A stretch of DNA of 64,000 nucleotides from Curtobacterium sp. MCBD17_035 (GCF_003234815.2 NZ_CP126279.1:2728001-2792000); one strand, 5' to 3'; positions 40,609-49,558 are shown, counted from the stretch's first letter. Numbers and translations: made by a program. Notes: generated from the sequence alone by a model not told the origin.

Positions 40609-42537
40609 CTACGCCCCGAGCAGCTCCGCCACCTCGAGCCACCGCGTCTCGAGCTGCTCGAGCTCCGCATCGACCGCCGCGAGCTTCGCCTGCAGGTCCC
40701 CGAGCCCGGCGTAGTCCGCCTGGTCGTGGGCCGCGAACGCGTCGAGCACCTGCTGCCGGTCCTGCCCTGCGCGGGCGATGCGCCGGTCGAGCGAGGACAT
40801 CTCCTTCTCGGCGGCCCGCCGGTCCGCACCGCTGACGGCCGGGAGGCCCGCCGCCGGGCCCGCACCGTCCCTCCCGGCCGACGCCGAACCGGCACCCGCC
40901 GAACCGGCACCAGCCGAACCGGCAACAGCGCCACCGGCACCCGCGGACCCGGCGCCGCCGCGCCCGCCCGCACCGGCCGCCGCGGCCACCCGTGCCGTCG
41001 CCGCGGACGCGTCCCGCGGCGCAGCCGACCCGGCCGCACGGAGCCGCATGTACTCCTCGACCCCACCGGGCAGGTGCCGGAAGCGGTGCCCGAGCACGGC
41101 GTACTGCTGGTCGGTGACCCGTTCGAGCAGGTACCGGTCGTGCGAGACGACGAGCAGGGTGCCGGGCCACGAGTCGAGCAGGTCCTCCATGGCGGCGAGC
41201 ATGTCCGTGTCGAGGTCGTTCGTCGGCTCGTCGAGGATGAGCACGTTCGGCTCGTCGAGCAGGATGAGCATGAGCTGGAGGCGCCGCTTCTGCCCGCCGG
41301 ACAGGTCCTTCACGGGGGTCGACAGCTGGGCCGACGAGAACCCGAGACGCTCGAGCAGCTGCGACGGCGTCATCTCCTTGCCGTCGGCGACGTACGTGGT
41401 CTTCTTGCGGCCGACGACCTCGCGCACGCGGTCCTCGGCGTACTGCTGCAGGTCGGCGAGCTGCTGGTCGAGCATCGCGATCTGCACGGTCTTGCCGGTC
41501 TTGACCTTGCCGCTCGTGGGCTGGATCTTCTGGGACACCAGCCCGAGCAGCGTCGACTTGCCCGCACCGTTCGGGCCGAGGATCCCGGTCCGCTCCCCCG
41601 GTGCGATGCGCCACTCGACGTGCTCGAGCACCGGTTCGTCGCTGTCGGGCCACTGCACGCCGGCGTCGAGCACGTCGACGACGTCCTTGCCGAGCCGCGC
41701 GGTCGCCATCTGCGACAGGGCGACCGTGTCGCGCACGGGCGGGACGTCGGCGATGAGCTCGTTCGCTGCGTCGATGCGGAACTTCGGCTTGCTCGTGCGG
41801 GCCGGCGCGCCGCGGCGCAGCCACGCGAGCTCCTTCCGCATGAGGTTCTGTCGGCGGGACTCGGTCGCGGCGGCCATCCGGTCCCGCTCCACCCGTTGCA
41901 GCACGTACGCGGCGTACCCGCCCTCGAACGGCTCGACGATGCCGTCGTGGACCTCCCACGTCGTCGTCGAGACCTCGTCGAGGAACCACCGGTCGTGCGT
42001 GACGACCACGAGCCCGCCCTGGTTCGCCGCCCACCGCTTGCGGCAGTGCTCGGCCAGCCATGCGATGCCCTCGACGTCGAGGTGGTTCGTCGGCTCGTCC
42101 AGGAACAGCACGTCCCAGTCCCCGACCAGGAGGCGCGCCAACGCCACCCGACGCCGCTGGCCGCCCGACAGGTCGTCGACCAGGCCGTCCCAGTCGACGT
42201 CCGCCACGAGTCCGCTGATCACGTCGCGGATGCGCGCGTCCCCGGCCCACTCGTGCTCGGCGAGGTCACCGACCACGACGTGGCCGACGGTCTCGCCCGC
42301 GGGCAGGTCGTCGCGCTGGTCGAGGAACCCGACGGTCACGCCGCGACGCTGGGTCACCCGGCCGCCGTCGGGCTCGATCCGCTGTGCGAGCAGGCTCATG
42401 AGCGTCGACTTGCCGTCGCCGTTGCGTCCGACGACGCCGATCCGGTCGCCCTCGTCGATGCCGAGCGAGACGCTGTCGAAGACGACGCGCGTCGGGTACT
42501 CGAGGTGCAGGTTCTCAGCGCCAAGCAGATGTGCCAC
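40609..42537 (-). CDS. ABC-F family ATP-binding protein (Uup-like)
   Basis: A 642-residue soluble tandem ATPase without membrane domain. Walker A motifs are GRNGDGKST and GPNGAGKST, signatures LSGGQRRRVALA and LSGGQKRRLQL, and Walker B regions VLFLDEPTNHLD and VLILDEPTNDLD. The interdomain linker (about 235-300) is the ABC-F arm region. A Gly/Ala/Ser-rich low-complexity linker precedes a C-terminal coiled coil (EKEMSSLDRRIARAGQDRQQ), as in Uup. ABC-F proteins act on ribosomes or nucleic acids; resistance should not be assumed. GTG start; TACCCT upstream suggests a leaderless message. Confidence 0.9.
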   Translation of the reverse strand: MAHLLGAENLHLEYPTRVVFDSVSLGIDEGDRIGVVGRNGDGKSTLMSLLAQRIEPDGGRVTQRRGVTVGFLDQRDDLPAGETVGHVVVGDLAEHEWAGDARIRDVISGLVADVDWDGLVDDLSGGQRRRVALARLLVGDWDVLFLDEPTNHLDVEGIAWLAEHCRKRWAANQGGLVVVTHDRWFLDEVSTTTWEVHDGIVEPFEGGYAAYVLQRVERDRMAAATESRRQNLMRKELAWLRRGAPARTSKPKFRIDAANELIADVPPVRDTVALSQMATARLGKDVVDVLDAGVQWPDSDEPVLEHVEWRIAPGERTGILGPNGAGKSTLLGLVSQKIQPTSGKVKTGKTVQIAMLDQQLADLQQYAEDRVREVVGRKKTTYVADGKEMTPSQLLERLGFSSAQLSTPVKDLSGGQKRRLQLMLILLDEPNVLILDEPTNDLDTDMLAAMEDLLDSWPGTLLVVSHDRYLLERVTDQQYAVLGHRFRHLPGGVEEYMRLRAAGSAAPRDASAATARVAAAAGAGGRGGAGSAGAGGAVAGSAGAGSAGAGSASAGRDGAGPAAGLPAVSGADRRAAEKEMSSLDRRIARAGQDRQQVLDAFAAHDQADYAGLGDLQAKLAAVDAELEQLETRWLEVAELLGA

Positions 42538-42620
42538 CCCTTGAGGGTAGGCGGACCGGGCCGTGCGCGCGGTCGCGGCCCCGCTCCTCCCGTTCGTGCA
42601 CGTCCCGAGCGCGCGTCCCG

Positions 42621-42714
42621 TGCGCGTCCCGACGTGCGCGCCCCCGACTGCGCGCCCCCGAGTGCGCGTCCCGACGACAAGTGCGCGCGTGGGCGCGCGC
42701 GCACTTGTCGTCGG
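42621..42714. repeat. Tandem 14-bp repeat merging into a CCGACGACAA hairpin (copy 2)
   Basis: Four 14-bp units beginning TGCGCG (42621, 42635, 42649, 42663; consensus TGCGCGYCCCSRNN) run into a hairpin. The arms are perfect over 19 bp (42671-42689 and 42696-42714) around a 6-base loop. The last unit plus the hairpin arm reproduces the arm of the copy at 40501. The surrounding 235 bp between the ABC-F and SDR genes otherwise holds no gene. Confidence 0.7.
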
Positions 42715-42772
42715 CGTGCGCCGTTCCGTACGGTGGTGCGCCCGGGAGGCGCGGGTCGCCCGCCGACGCGGG

Positions 42773-43666
42773 TCAGGCCCGGTAGGCGCCTGCGGCGATG
42801 TCCTCGAGCAGCGTCGGTCCCGTCGGCGTCCAGCCGAGGACCTCTTGCGTCCGGCTGCTCTCGGCGGACAGGTCCATGCCGAAGAACATCCCGATGAAGC
42901 CGAAGTGCTCCTGGGCCGCGGCCGGGTCGACGGAGGCGACGGGCAGACCCTCGAACGTACCGATCGCCTCGGCGATGGCACGGGTGGGCACACCCTCCTC
43001 GGCGACGACGTGCACGATCAGGCCCGGCGTGGCCTGCTCGAGCGCGAGGCGGACCGCGCGGGCGGCGTCCTGCACGTGCACGGCCGCCCAGCGCTGCTCG
43101 CCGTCTCCGACGTACGCCGCGGTCCCGGCACGACGATCGGCGTCCGCGATCAGCGCGATGAAGCCGTGGTCGCGGTCGCCGTGCACCGTGGGCGCGAACC
43201 GCAGGCTCACGGGGACGACGCCGCGGTCCGCGAACTCGAGCGCGAGGTTCTCGGTACCGCCGCGGGGCGCATCGGGGCCGTGCGAGGGGTTCGGGTCCGC
43301 CTCGGTCACGGCGCGGCCGGGGGTCAGTCCGGCGACACCGGCGGCGACGAGGAACGGCTTGCCCGTGCCGACCAGGGCGTCCCCGATCGTCTGCACCGCC
43401 GCGCGCTCAGCCCGGTTCGTCTCGGCCTGGTTCGTCCAGTCGTGCTTGTTCGCGAGGTGGACCACGGCGTCCGCGGCCTCACTCCCGGCGCGGATGACGT
43501 CGAGCGTGTCGAGGTCACCGCGGAGGACCTCCGCCCCCTTGGCCTCGATGGACGCGGCCGAGGCGTCCGAGCGCGCCAGCCCGATGACCTGGTGTCCGTG
43601 GGCGAGCAGTTCGTCGACGACCGCCGACCCGATCCAGCCCGATGCTCCCGTGATGAAGACGCGCAT
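42773..43666 (-). CDS. NAD-dependent epimerase/NmrA-type SDR
   Basis: A 297-residue extended/atypical SDR, paralogous to the one at 38391: ITGASGWIGSAVVDELLAHG, LARSDASAASI, LRGDLDTLDVI, VVHLANKHDW, RFAPTVHGDRDHGFIALI and EVLGWTPTGPTLLEDI. GGAGGAGG nine bases before ATG supports the internal start. Divergent from a TetR regulator with dyads in the gap. Function unknown; probably oxidoreduction of a small electrophile or metabolite. Confidence 0.86.
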   Translation of the reverse strand: MRVFITGASGWIGSAVVDELLAHGHQVIGLARSDASAASIEAKGAEVLRGDLDTLDVIRAGSEAADAVVHLANKHDWTNQAETNRAERAAVQTIGDALVGTGKPFLVAAGVAGLTPGRAVTEADPNPSHGPDAPRGGTENLALEFADRGVVPVSLRFAPTVHGDRDHGFIALIADADRRAGTAAYVGDGEQRWAAVHVQDAARAVRLALEQATPGLIVHVVAEEGVPTRAIAEAIGTFEGLPVASVDPAAAQEHFGFIGMFFGMDLSAESSRTQEVLGWTPTGPTLLEDIAAGAYRA

Positions 43667-43705
43667 GTGTGCGACCTCCTCCTGGTCGCGTCGTCCGCGA
43701 CCGTT

Positions 43706-43755
43706 GATGTCAGTGTGTGACGTCACGGTAGCACTCGATGTCAGCCCCTGTCATC
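43706..43755. promoter_or_regulatory. Operator-like dyads between SDR and tetR
   Basis: GATGTCAG occurs twice (43706-43713, 43737-43744). The second copy is half of the imperfect palindrome GATGTCAGCCCCTGTCATC (43737-43755). Between them is the perfect dyad GTGACGTCAC (43717-43726). These are likely TetR contact sites controlling both genes. Confidence 0.5.
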
Positions 43756-43769
43756 AGTATGATCGAGGG

Positions 43770-44363
43770 ATGGCGCGATGGGCACCGGGGACGCCGGATC
43801 GACTCCGGGCGGCGGCGCTCGACCTCTTCGTCCGCCAGGGCCTCGAGGACACGACGGTCGCGCAGATCGCCGCAGCCGTGGGCGTCACGGAGCGGACCTT
43901 CTTCCGGCACTTCGCCGACAAGCGCGAGGTCCTGTTCTCCGGTCAGGAGCACTTCCGGAGCGCGTTCACCGAGGGCGTCGCCCAGGCTCCCGCCGGGGCC
44001 AGCGCGATCGATGCCGTGCGCACGGGCGTGGTGGCCGGCTGTGCGTGGTTCGACGACGAGCGCCGCGCGTACTCGCAGCAGCGACAGACCGTGATCCTGG
44101 CGAACCCGGGCCTCCAGGAGCGCGAGCTCCTCAAGATGACGGCGCTCGCGGCGGCCCTCCGCGACGTCCTGGACGCACGAGGCGTCGAGGAACCAGCAGC
44201 CTCGCTCGCCGCGGAGACCGGCACGAGTGTGTTCCGCCTGGCGTTCCAGCAGTGGATCGCCGAGGGCGAGACCCGCTCGATGCCCGAGATCGCTCGGACG
44301 CTGTTCGCGGAGCTGGACGCCCTGTACGGAGCGCCCGCGGCTCGGGCTCGCCCTCGGGGCTGA
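43770..44363 (+). CDS. TetR-family transcriptional regulator
   Basis: A 197-residue regulator: LRAAALDLFVRQGLEDTTVA, then AAAVGVTERTFFRHFADKRE as the HTH, then a helical C-terminal domain. Close relative of the TetR at 37735; both guard homologous SDR genes. GAGGG directly upstream of ATG. Confidence 0.88.
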   Translation: MARWAPGTPDRLRAAALDLFVRQGLEDTTVAQIAAAVGVTERTFFRHFADKREVLFSGQEHFRSAFTEGVAQAPAGASAIDAVRTGVVAGCAWFDDERRAYSQQRQTVILANPGLQERELLKMTALAAALRDVLDARGVEEPAASLAAETGTSVFRLAFQQWIAEGETRSMPEIARTLFAELDALYGAPAARARPRG

Positions 44364-44450
44364 CGCACCAACGACGCATCCGATGGGGCGGTGGACGCGG
44401 AACGGGGGCGATGGCGGCGGGCTGGGCCGGGGGTGTGTCCGGCGGCGGGG

Positions 44451-44912
44451 CTACAGCGACGCCACCCACTCGTCCGTGCCGTCGGCGAACCGTTGGTGCT
44501 TCCAGATGGGCACCTCGTCCTTGACGATGTCGACGAGCGCCGAGCACGCCGCGAACGCCTCGGACCGGTGCGGCGAGGCCACAACCGCGGCGAGCGCGAC
44601 GTCCCCGACGACGAGGTCCCCGACCCGGTGCAGGACCCCGATCCGGACCCCGGGATGCTCGGCCGCGATCACCCCCGCGACGCGGGCGATGACCTCGGCC
44701 GCGGTGGGGTGCGCCTCGTACCCGAGTGCGTCCACGCCCTTGCCGCCGTCGTGGTCGCGCACGACCCCGGCGAACGTCACGACGGCGCCGTCCGCATCGG
44801 TGGCGACCACGGCCTCCAGCTCGGCGATGGTGATGGATCGGGTCACGACATCGGCGACCACGACGGCCGGGAGGCCCGGGGCCGCGTGCGCCCCGCCGCG
44901 CTCGTCGCTCAC
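44451..44912 (-). CDS. moaE: Molybdopterin synthase catalytic subunit MoaE
   Basis: A 153-residue protein: TFAGVVRDHDGGKGVDALGY (F-x-G-x-VR-H-x-G motif) and the active-site end KDEVPIWKHQRFADG with the conserved Lys residues of KxxxPIWK. With MoaD it inserts the dithiolene sulfurs into cPMP to form molybdopterin. Last gene of a four-gene cofactor operon; start overlaps the upstream gene's stop. Confidence 0.93.
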   Translation of the reverse strand: MSDERGGAHAAPGLPAVVVADVVTRSITIAELEAVVATDADGAVVTFAGVVRDHDGGKGVDALGYEAHPTAAEVIARVAGVIAAEHPGVRIGVLHRVGDLVVGDVALAAVVASPHRSEAFAACSALVDIVKDEVPIWKHQRFADGTDEWVASL

Positions 44913-45520
44913 GACGCACCTCCGGCACCGCGGGGCGCGTGTCCCTCGCCGGCGACCTGGTCGAGCAGGTGGTCGAGCACGCCGTCGATGACGTCGAGGC
45001 CGTCGCGGACACCCCCGCGCGACCCGGGCAACGTGACGACGAAGGTCCCGCCCGCGGCGAGGCCGGCCACACCGCGGGTGAGCAGGGCGCGGGTCGATGC
45101 CTGGGCCCCGCGCCGACGGAGCTCCTCGATGATCCCGGGGATCTCGAGGTCGATGAACGGCGCGACGGCCTCGGGCGTGCGGTCGGTCGGGGTGACACCG
45201 GTGCCACCCGTGAGCACGACGATCCTGGCGCCGCCGGCGAGTTCGGCCGCGACGATGTCGGCGATCGGGCCGCCGTCGGCCACGATGACAGCGCTCTCGA
45301 CACTGAACCCGCGCTGCCGCATCCAGTCGCAGATCACGGGGCCGGTGGTGTCGAGGGACTCGTCCGCGGCAGCCTGGGTGGACACGACGACGACGGCACC
45401 GCGGCCGCGACCGGCGGACGACGTCCCGGACCCGGCTCCCGCCGCAGCCCCGGTCCCGAACTCGGCCCCGGCGGCGTTCGCCGGCGTCGGTGCCCCGGTC
45501 GCCGGCACGTCCCCGCTCAC
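44909..45520 (-). CDS. Molybdopterin adenylyltransferase-like (MoaB/MogA)
   Basis: A 203-residue protein: a 40-residue Ala/Gly-rich N-terminal extension, then VVVVSTQAAADESLDTTGPV and the family motif LTGGTGVTPTDRTPEA. It adenylylates molybdopterin before metal insertion by MoeA. 4-bp overlaps with both neighbours. Called MogA/MoaB-like because the two cannot be separated by motif alone. Confidence 0.9.
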   Translation of the reverse strand: MSGDVPATGAPTPANAAGAEFGTGAAAGAGSGTSSAGRGRGAVVVVSTQAAADESLDTTGPVICDWMRQRGFSVESAVIVADGGPIADIVAAELAGGARIVVLTGGTGVTPTDRTPEAVAPFIDLEIPGIIEELRRRGAQASTRALLTRGVAGLAAGGTFVVTLPGSRGGVRDGLDVIDGVLDHLLDQVAGEGHAPRGAGGAS

Positions 45521-45990
45521 GACGCGCTCCAGTCGCCCGAGCGGCCGCCGTGCTTCTCGAGCACCCGGACGTCCGTGACGACGGCGCTGCGGTCGACGGC
45601 CTTGACCATGTCGTAGACGGTCAGGGCCCCGACGCTCGCGCCGGTGAGGGCCTCCATCTCGACGCCGGTGCGGGCGGTGGTCCGGACGGCGACGGTGACG
45701 ACGACCCGGTCGTCCTGCCCCGTGACCTCGACCTCGACGCCGCTGATCGGCAGCGGGTGGCAGAGCGGGATGAGGTCGCTCGTGCGCTTGACGGCCATGA
45801 TCGCCGCGATGCGGGCGGTGCCGACGACCTCGCCCTTCGGGAGCGTGCCGTCGAGGATGCGGGCGACGACGTCCGGTCGGGTGACGAGCGTCGCCGTGGC
45901 CGTGGCGGACCGTGTCGTGACGTCCTTCCCGGAGACATCGACCATGTGCGCCGAGCCGTCGGGGCGGACGTGGGAGAGCGCGTCGGTCAT
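45517..45990 (-). CDS. moaC: Cyclic pyranopterin monophosphate synthase MoaC
   Basis: A 157-residue protein: AHMVDVSGKDVTTRSATATA, LIPLCHPLPISGVEVEV, VEMEALTGASVGALTVYDMV and KAVD, all canonical MoaC blocks. It converts the MoaA product to cPMP. Start ATG overlaps the moeA stop (ATGA). N-terminal and C-terminal lengths are standard. Confidence 0.94.
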   Translation of the reverse strand: MTDALSHVRPDGSAHMVDVSGKDVTTRSATATATLVTRPDVVARILDGTLPKGEVVGTARIAAIMAVKRTSDLIPLCHPLPISGVEVEVTGQDDRVVVTVAVRTTARTGVEMEALTGASVGALTVYDMVKAVDRSAVVTDVRVLEKHGGRSGDWSAS

Positions 45991-47258
45991 CGGATCCTCC
46001 AGGTGGTCAGGACGTCGCCCGGCGACACGGTGTCCGTGCCGACGGGGACGTGCACGAGGTGCGTCGCCTCGGCGAGGTGCGCGAGCAGGTGGGAGCTCGG
46101 TCCGCCGACGAAGCGGATCGTGCCGTCCTCCACCCTGCCCCGTCGGATCTGGTGTTTCCCGGACGGTGACGTAGCGGCCTCCCCGGCGGGGAACGACTCG
46201 GCCGGACGGTCGGGCAGGCCGGCGTGGCGGGCGAACACGGGGCGCAGGAACACCTCGAACGACACGAGGGCCGACACGGGGTTGCCGGGGAACGCGACGA
46301 CGGGGACCGCCCGGTCGCCGAAGGGCACGGAGCCGAACGCCTGCGGCCCGCCGGGCTGCATGGCGACCCCGGTCACGGTGAGACCGGCGGGCTCCAGGGC
46401 CTCGCGCACGACCTCGAACGCACCCATGCTGATCCCGCCCGTGGTGACGACGAGGTCGGCCCAGTCGGCGACGGCCGCGGTCACAGCGCCCCGGAACCGG
46501 TCGACGTCGTCGGGCACCCGGACCGCTCGGGTCTCCGCGCCCACCTCGGCGAGCGCGGCGCGGAGCGCCGCACCGTTCGCGTCGCCGATGGTCGCGCCCG
46601 CCACGCCCCCGCGGTCGGCACCGGCACCGCCGGCACCATCGGGCGGTGCGACCTCCGAGCCCGTCGACACGACGAGGACGCGTGGTCGCCGGACGAGCGT
46701 CACCCGCTCGACCCCTGCGGCGGCGAGCAGACCGAGCAGGGCGGGCGTGCACGCCGCCCCGGCGGTCGCGAGCACCCCGCCGACCGGGAGGTCCGACCCC
46801 CGTCGCCGCACGAACGTCCCGACCGCGGGCGGCTCGGCGATGGTCACGGTCGGCAGGTCGAGCGCGGCGGGGAACCGGCCGGGCGGGACCGCCTCGACCG
46901 GCACGACGACGTCGGCACCCGCGGGGACGGCCGCCCCGGTCATGATCGGCGCGGCCGTGCCGGGCGCGAGCGGCGGCGGAGAGGCGCCGGCGGCGATCGG
47001 GGCCACCACGCGGAGCGGGACGCCGGCGTCGGCGGCGCGGAGCGCGAACCCGTCCATCTGACTGTTGTCGAACGGCGGCAGGTCGATCGGGGCGGTGACG
47101 CCGACGGCGAGGACGCGAGCGGCGTGCCCGGCGAGGGGCTCCGCGGCGAGGTCGTCGACGAGCCGGTCCTCCCGGCCGCCCGGTGCCACGGCGAGTGCCG
47201 CGAGCACGGGGACGACGAGGTCCGCGATCGCGAGCCGGTGGTCCTCGATGGTGCGCAT
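45987..47258 (-). CDS. moeA: Molybdopterin molybdenumtransferase MoeA
   Basis: A 423-residue enzyme: LPPFDNSQMDGFALRAADAG, TGAAVPAGADVVVPVE, VVSTGSEVAPPD, DLVVTTGGISMGAFEVV and VVAFPGNPVSALVSFEVF, the MoeA/gephyrin series. It inserts molybdate into adenylylated molybdopterin. First gene of the moeA-moaC-mog-moaE operon, with GAGGAG four bases before ATG. It is divergent from the MTA-phosphorylase operon with 114 bp between. Confidence 0.94.
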   Translation of the reverse strand: MRTIEDHRLAIADLVVPVLAALAVAPGGREDRLVDDLAAEPLAGHAARVLAVGVTAPIDLPPFDNSQMDGFALRAADAGVPLRVVAPIAAGASPPPLAPGTAAPIMTGAAVPAGADVVVPVEAVPPGRFPAALDLPTVTIAEPPAVGTFVRRRGSDLPVGGVLATAGAACTPALLGLLAAAGVERVTLVRRPRVLVVSTGSEVAPPDGAGGAGADRGGVAGATIGDANGAALRAALAEVGAETRAVRVPDDVDRFRGAVTAAVADWADLVVTTGGISMGAFEVVREALEPAGLTVTGVAMQPGGPQAFGSVPFGDRAVPVVAFPGNPVSALVSFEVFLRPVFARHAGLPDRPAESFPAGEAATSPSGKHQIRRGRVEDGTIRFVGGPSSHLLAHLAEATHLVHVPVGTDTVSPGDVLTTWRIR

Positions 47259-47372
47259 CGTGCTCCTCGTCGTCCGGATCGTCCGGGCTGCTGGAGACAT
47301 GCCTAACGTCAGCCGAACGTCTGCCGATAGCGTAACCGGGACCACGCTCTGCCCCCGGAAGGACGCCACCAC

Positions 47373-48314
47373 GTGGACAGCTCCACCCCGCTCGACGATC
47401 CCCACGCCGACTCTGCAAGCACACCGACCGACGCCGTGCCCATCGGCGTGATCGGCGGGTCCGGCCTGTACTCGCTGTTCGCCGAGGGCACGGCGACCGA
47501 GATCGAGGTCGACACCCCCTACGGGCGCCCCTCGAGTCCGATCACCGTCGGCACCATGGCGGGGCGCCGGGTCGCGTTCCTCACCCGGCACGGGCGGGAG
47601 CACTCGGTGCCACCGCACCGGATCGAGTACCGGGCGAACGTCTGGGCGCTGCGGTCCCTCGGCGTGCGCGCGATCGTGTCGAGCTCGGCCGTGGGCGGCC
47701 TGCACCCCGAGTACCCGCCGGGGACCTTCGTCGTGACGGACCAGGTCATCGACCGGACGTGGGGGCGGCAGGACACGTTCTTCGACGAGGGCGGCGTCCA
47801 GCACCTGTCGTTCGCCGACCCGTTCGACCCCGTGCTGCGGCGCATCGCGGTGCGGGCGCTGACCGATCTCGGTGTGCCGTTGCAGCCGACCGGCACCTGT
47901 GTCGTCATCCAGGGCCCGCGGTTCTCGACCCGCGCCGAGTCCGTCTGGATGCGCGAGGCGGGCGGTCACACCATCAACATGACGATGTCACCCGAGGTGC
48001 AGCTCGCCGCCGAGCTCGGCATCGGGACCGTGAACCTGTCGTTCGTGACGGACGCCGACGCCGGGCTCGCGCCGGCCGAGGACGTACCGGCCGCCGGCGC
48101 AGGGACCGACGGGGCGCCGGCGGACGCAGCGCAGGCGGACGACACCGGCGCCGTGACGCACCACCTCGTCATGGAGCGCCTCGCGGCGGCGAACGCGGTC
48201 ATCGTCCGCGCGATCGAGGCGATCGTCGGCGCGGTGCCCGACGACCACACCCCGCGCGAACTCGTCCCGGTCCAGGCGTCCGCGTCGGTCATGGCGCGGG
48301 CGGTCCGGGCATGA
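47373..48314 (+). CDS. S-methyl-5'-thioadenosine phosphorylase-like enzyme
   Basis: A 313-residue purine-nucleoside-phosphorylase-II-type enzyme: IGVIGGSGLYSLF (phosphate loop), FLTRHGREHSVPPHRI and YRANVWALRSLGV, then INMTMSPEVQLAAELG. NLSFVTDADAG keeps the two Asp residues that select 6-aminopurines (adenosines) over guanosine. It should release adenine and a 5-modified ribose-1-phosphate. A low-complexity Ala/Gly/Asp insertion of about 20 residues follows VTDADAG, before VTHHLVMERL. It heads a five-gene operon of sugar-transfer enzymes rather than a methionine-salvage operon. GTG start with GGAAGGA upstream. Confidence 0.85.
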   Translation: MDSSTPLDDPHADSASTPTDAVPIGVIGGSGLYSLFAEGTATEIEVDTPYGRPSSPITVGTMAGRRVAFLTRHGREHSVPPHRIEYRANVWALRSLGVRAIVSSSAVGGLHPEYPPGTFVVTDQVIDRTWGRQDTFFDEGGVQHLSFADPFDPVLRRIAVRALTDLGVPLQPTGTCVVIQGPRFSTRAESVWMREAGGHTINMTMSPEVQLAAELGIGTVNLSFVTDADAGLAPAEDVPAAGAGTDGAPADAAQADDTGAVTHHLVMERLAAANAVIVRAIEAIVGAVPDDHTPRELVPVQASASVMARAVRA

Positions 48315-49558
48315 CGGACGGCACCCCGGCCTCCCGGCCGCACGGCGAGCACCTGCTCGTGACCGGCGGCGCGGGCTTCATCGGGTCGGAGATCGTGCGG
48401 CGTGCCGTCGCCGCGGGCTCCGCGGTGCGCGTGCTCGACTCGTTCCGCCCGGACGTCCACGGCGATCCGACGGGCCTGGTCGAGGAGCTCGACGCGCTCG
48501 GGGTCGAGGTCGTCCGCGGGGACGTGCGCGACGCCGACGTGGTGGACGCCGCACTCGTGGGCATCGACGTCGTGTGCCACCAGGCCGCCAAGGTGGGGCT
48601 CGGCGTGGACTTCCAGGACGCCCCGGACTACGTGTCGAGCAACGACGTCGGGACGGCGTCCGTCCTCGCCGCGATGGACCGCGCGGGCGTCGACCGGTTC
48701 GTCGTCGCGAGCTCGATGGTCGTCTACGGCGAGGGTGCCTACCGGACCTCCTCGGGGGACCCGGCGCGCCCGCCCGCACGCCGCCGCGAGGACCTCGACG
48801 CCGGCCGCTTCGAGCCCGTCGGGCCGGACGGGCACCCGCTCGTGCCGGAGCTCATCGACGAGTCGGCCGCCCTCGACCCCCGGAACGTGTACGCGCAGAC
48901 GAAGGCGGCGCAGGAGCACCTGGCGTCGTCGTGGGCCCGTGCGACCGGCGGCCGGGCGATCGCCCTGCGGTACCACAACGTCTACGGCCCGGGCATGCCC
49001 GCGAACACGCCCTACGCCGGCGTCGCATCGCTCTTCCGGTCCGCGATCGCCCGGGGCGAGGCACCCCGTGTGTTCGAGGACGGCGGCCAGCGCCGCGACT
49101 TCGTGCACGTCGCCGACGTCGCGGACGCGAACATCGCCGCCATCGCCGCCACGCGCACCGCGTCGCCGGACAGTTTCGCGGCCTACAACGTGGGCTCCGG
49201 CCACGTCCACACGATCGGCGACATGGCCGCCGCGATCGCCGGTCCGGACGGGCCCCAGCCGGTCGTCACCGGGGAGTACCGGCTCGGCGACGTCCGGCAC
49301 GTCACGGCGTCGTCGGCCCGCATCGCGCGGGAACTCGGCTGGTCGGCGCAGGTCGAGTTCGTCGCCGGGATGCGCGAGTTCGCCTCGGCGCCACTCCGGG
49401 CCGCGGTTCCGAGGGACACCACCCCGGGCACGACGGACGCCGCGACGGTGTCGACGGACGCCGCCGCGGTTCCGACGGACGCCGCCGCGGGCACGAGCGA
49501 GGACGATCAGGGCGGCTCGGAGGAGCCTCCCATCGATCTCCCGGCCCGCACCGAATGA
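48311..49558 (+). CDS. NAD-dependent epimerase/dehydratase
   Basis: A 415-residue extended SDR: LLVTGGAGFIGSEIVRRAVA, GDVRDADVVDAAL, DVVCHQAAKVGLGVDF, catalytic Ser in VASSMVVYGEGAY, YAQTKAAQEHL with Tyr and Lys, and RYHNVYGPGMPANTPYAGVA. This is the UDP-/dTDP-sugar epimerase/dehydratase class. The C-terminal 45 residues are a Thr/Ala-rich tail with repeated TDAAA units. ATGA overlap with the phosphorylase gene and with the next gene. Probably modifies a nucleotide-linked or free sugar made in this pathway. Confidence 0.87.
   Translation: MTDGTPASRPHGEHLLVTGGAGFIGSEIVRRAVAAGSAVRVLDSFRPDVHGDPTGLVEELDALGVEVVRGDVRDADVVDAALVGIDVVCHQAAKVGLGVDFQDAPDYVSSNDVGTASVLAAMDRAGVDRFVVASSMVVYGEGAYRTSSGDPARPPARRREDLDAGRFEPVGPDGHPLVPELIDESAALDPRNVYAQTKAAQEHLASSWARATGGRAIALRYHNVYGPGMPANTPYAGVASLFRSAIARGEAPRVFEDGGQRRDFVHVADVADANIAAIAATRTASPDSFAAYNVGSGHVHTIGDMAAAIAGPDGPQPVVTGEYRLGDVRHVTASSARIARELGWSAQVEFVAGMREFASAPLRAAVPRDTTPGTTDAATVSTDAAAVPTDAAAGTSEDDQGGSEEPPIDLPARTE

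Noticed and set aside
40609..42537. Antibiotic-resistance ABC-F protein
   Set aside because: The layout with a C-terminal coiled coil is Uup-like and widespread; resistance ABC-F proteins cannot be told apart by motif.
42621..42714. CRISPR array
   Set aside because: Units are 14 bp, adjacent without spacers and degenerate; no cas genes are present.
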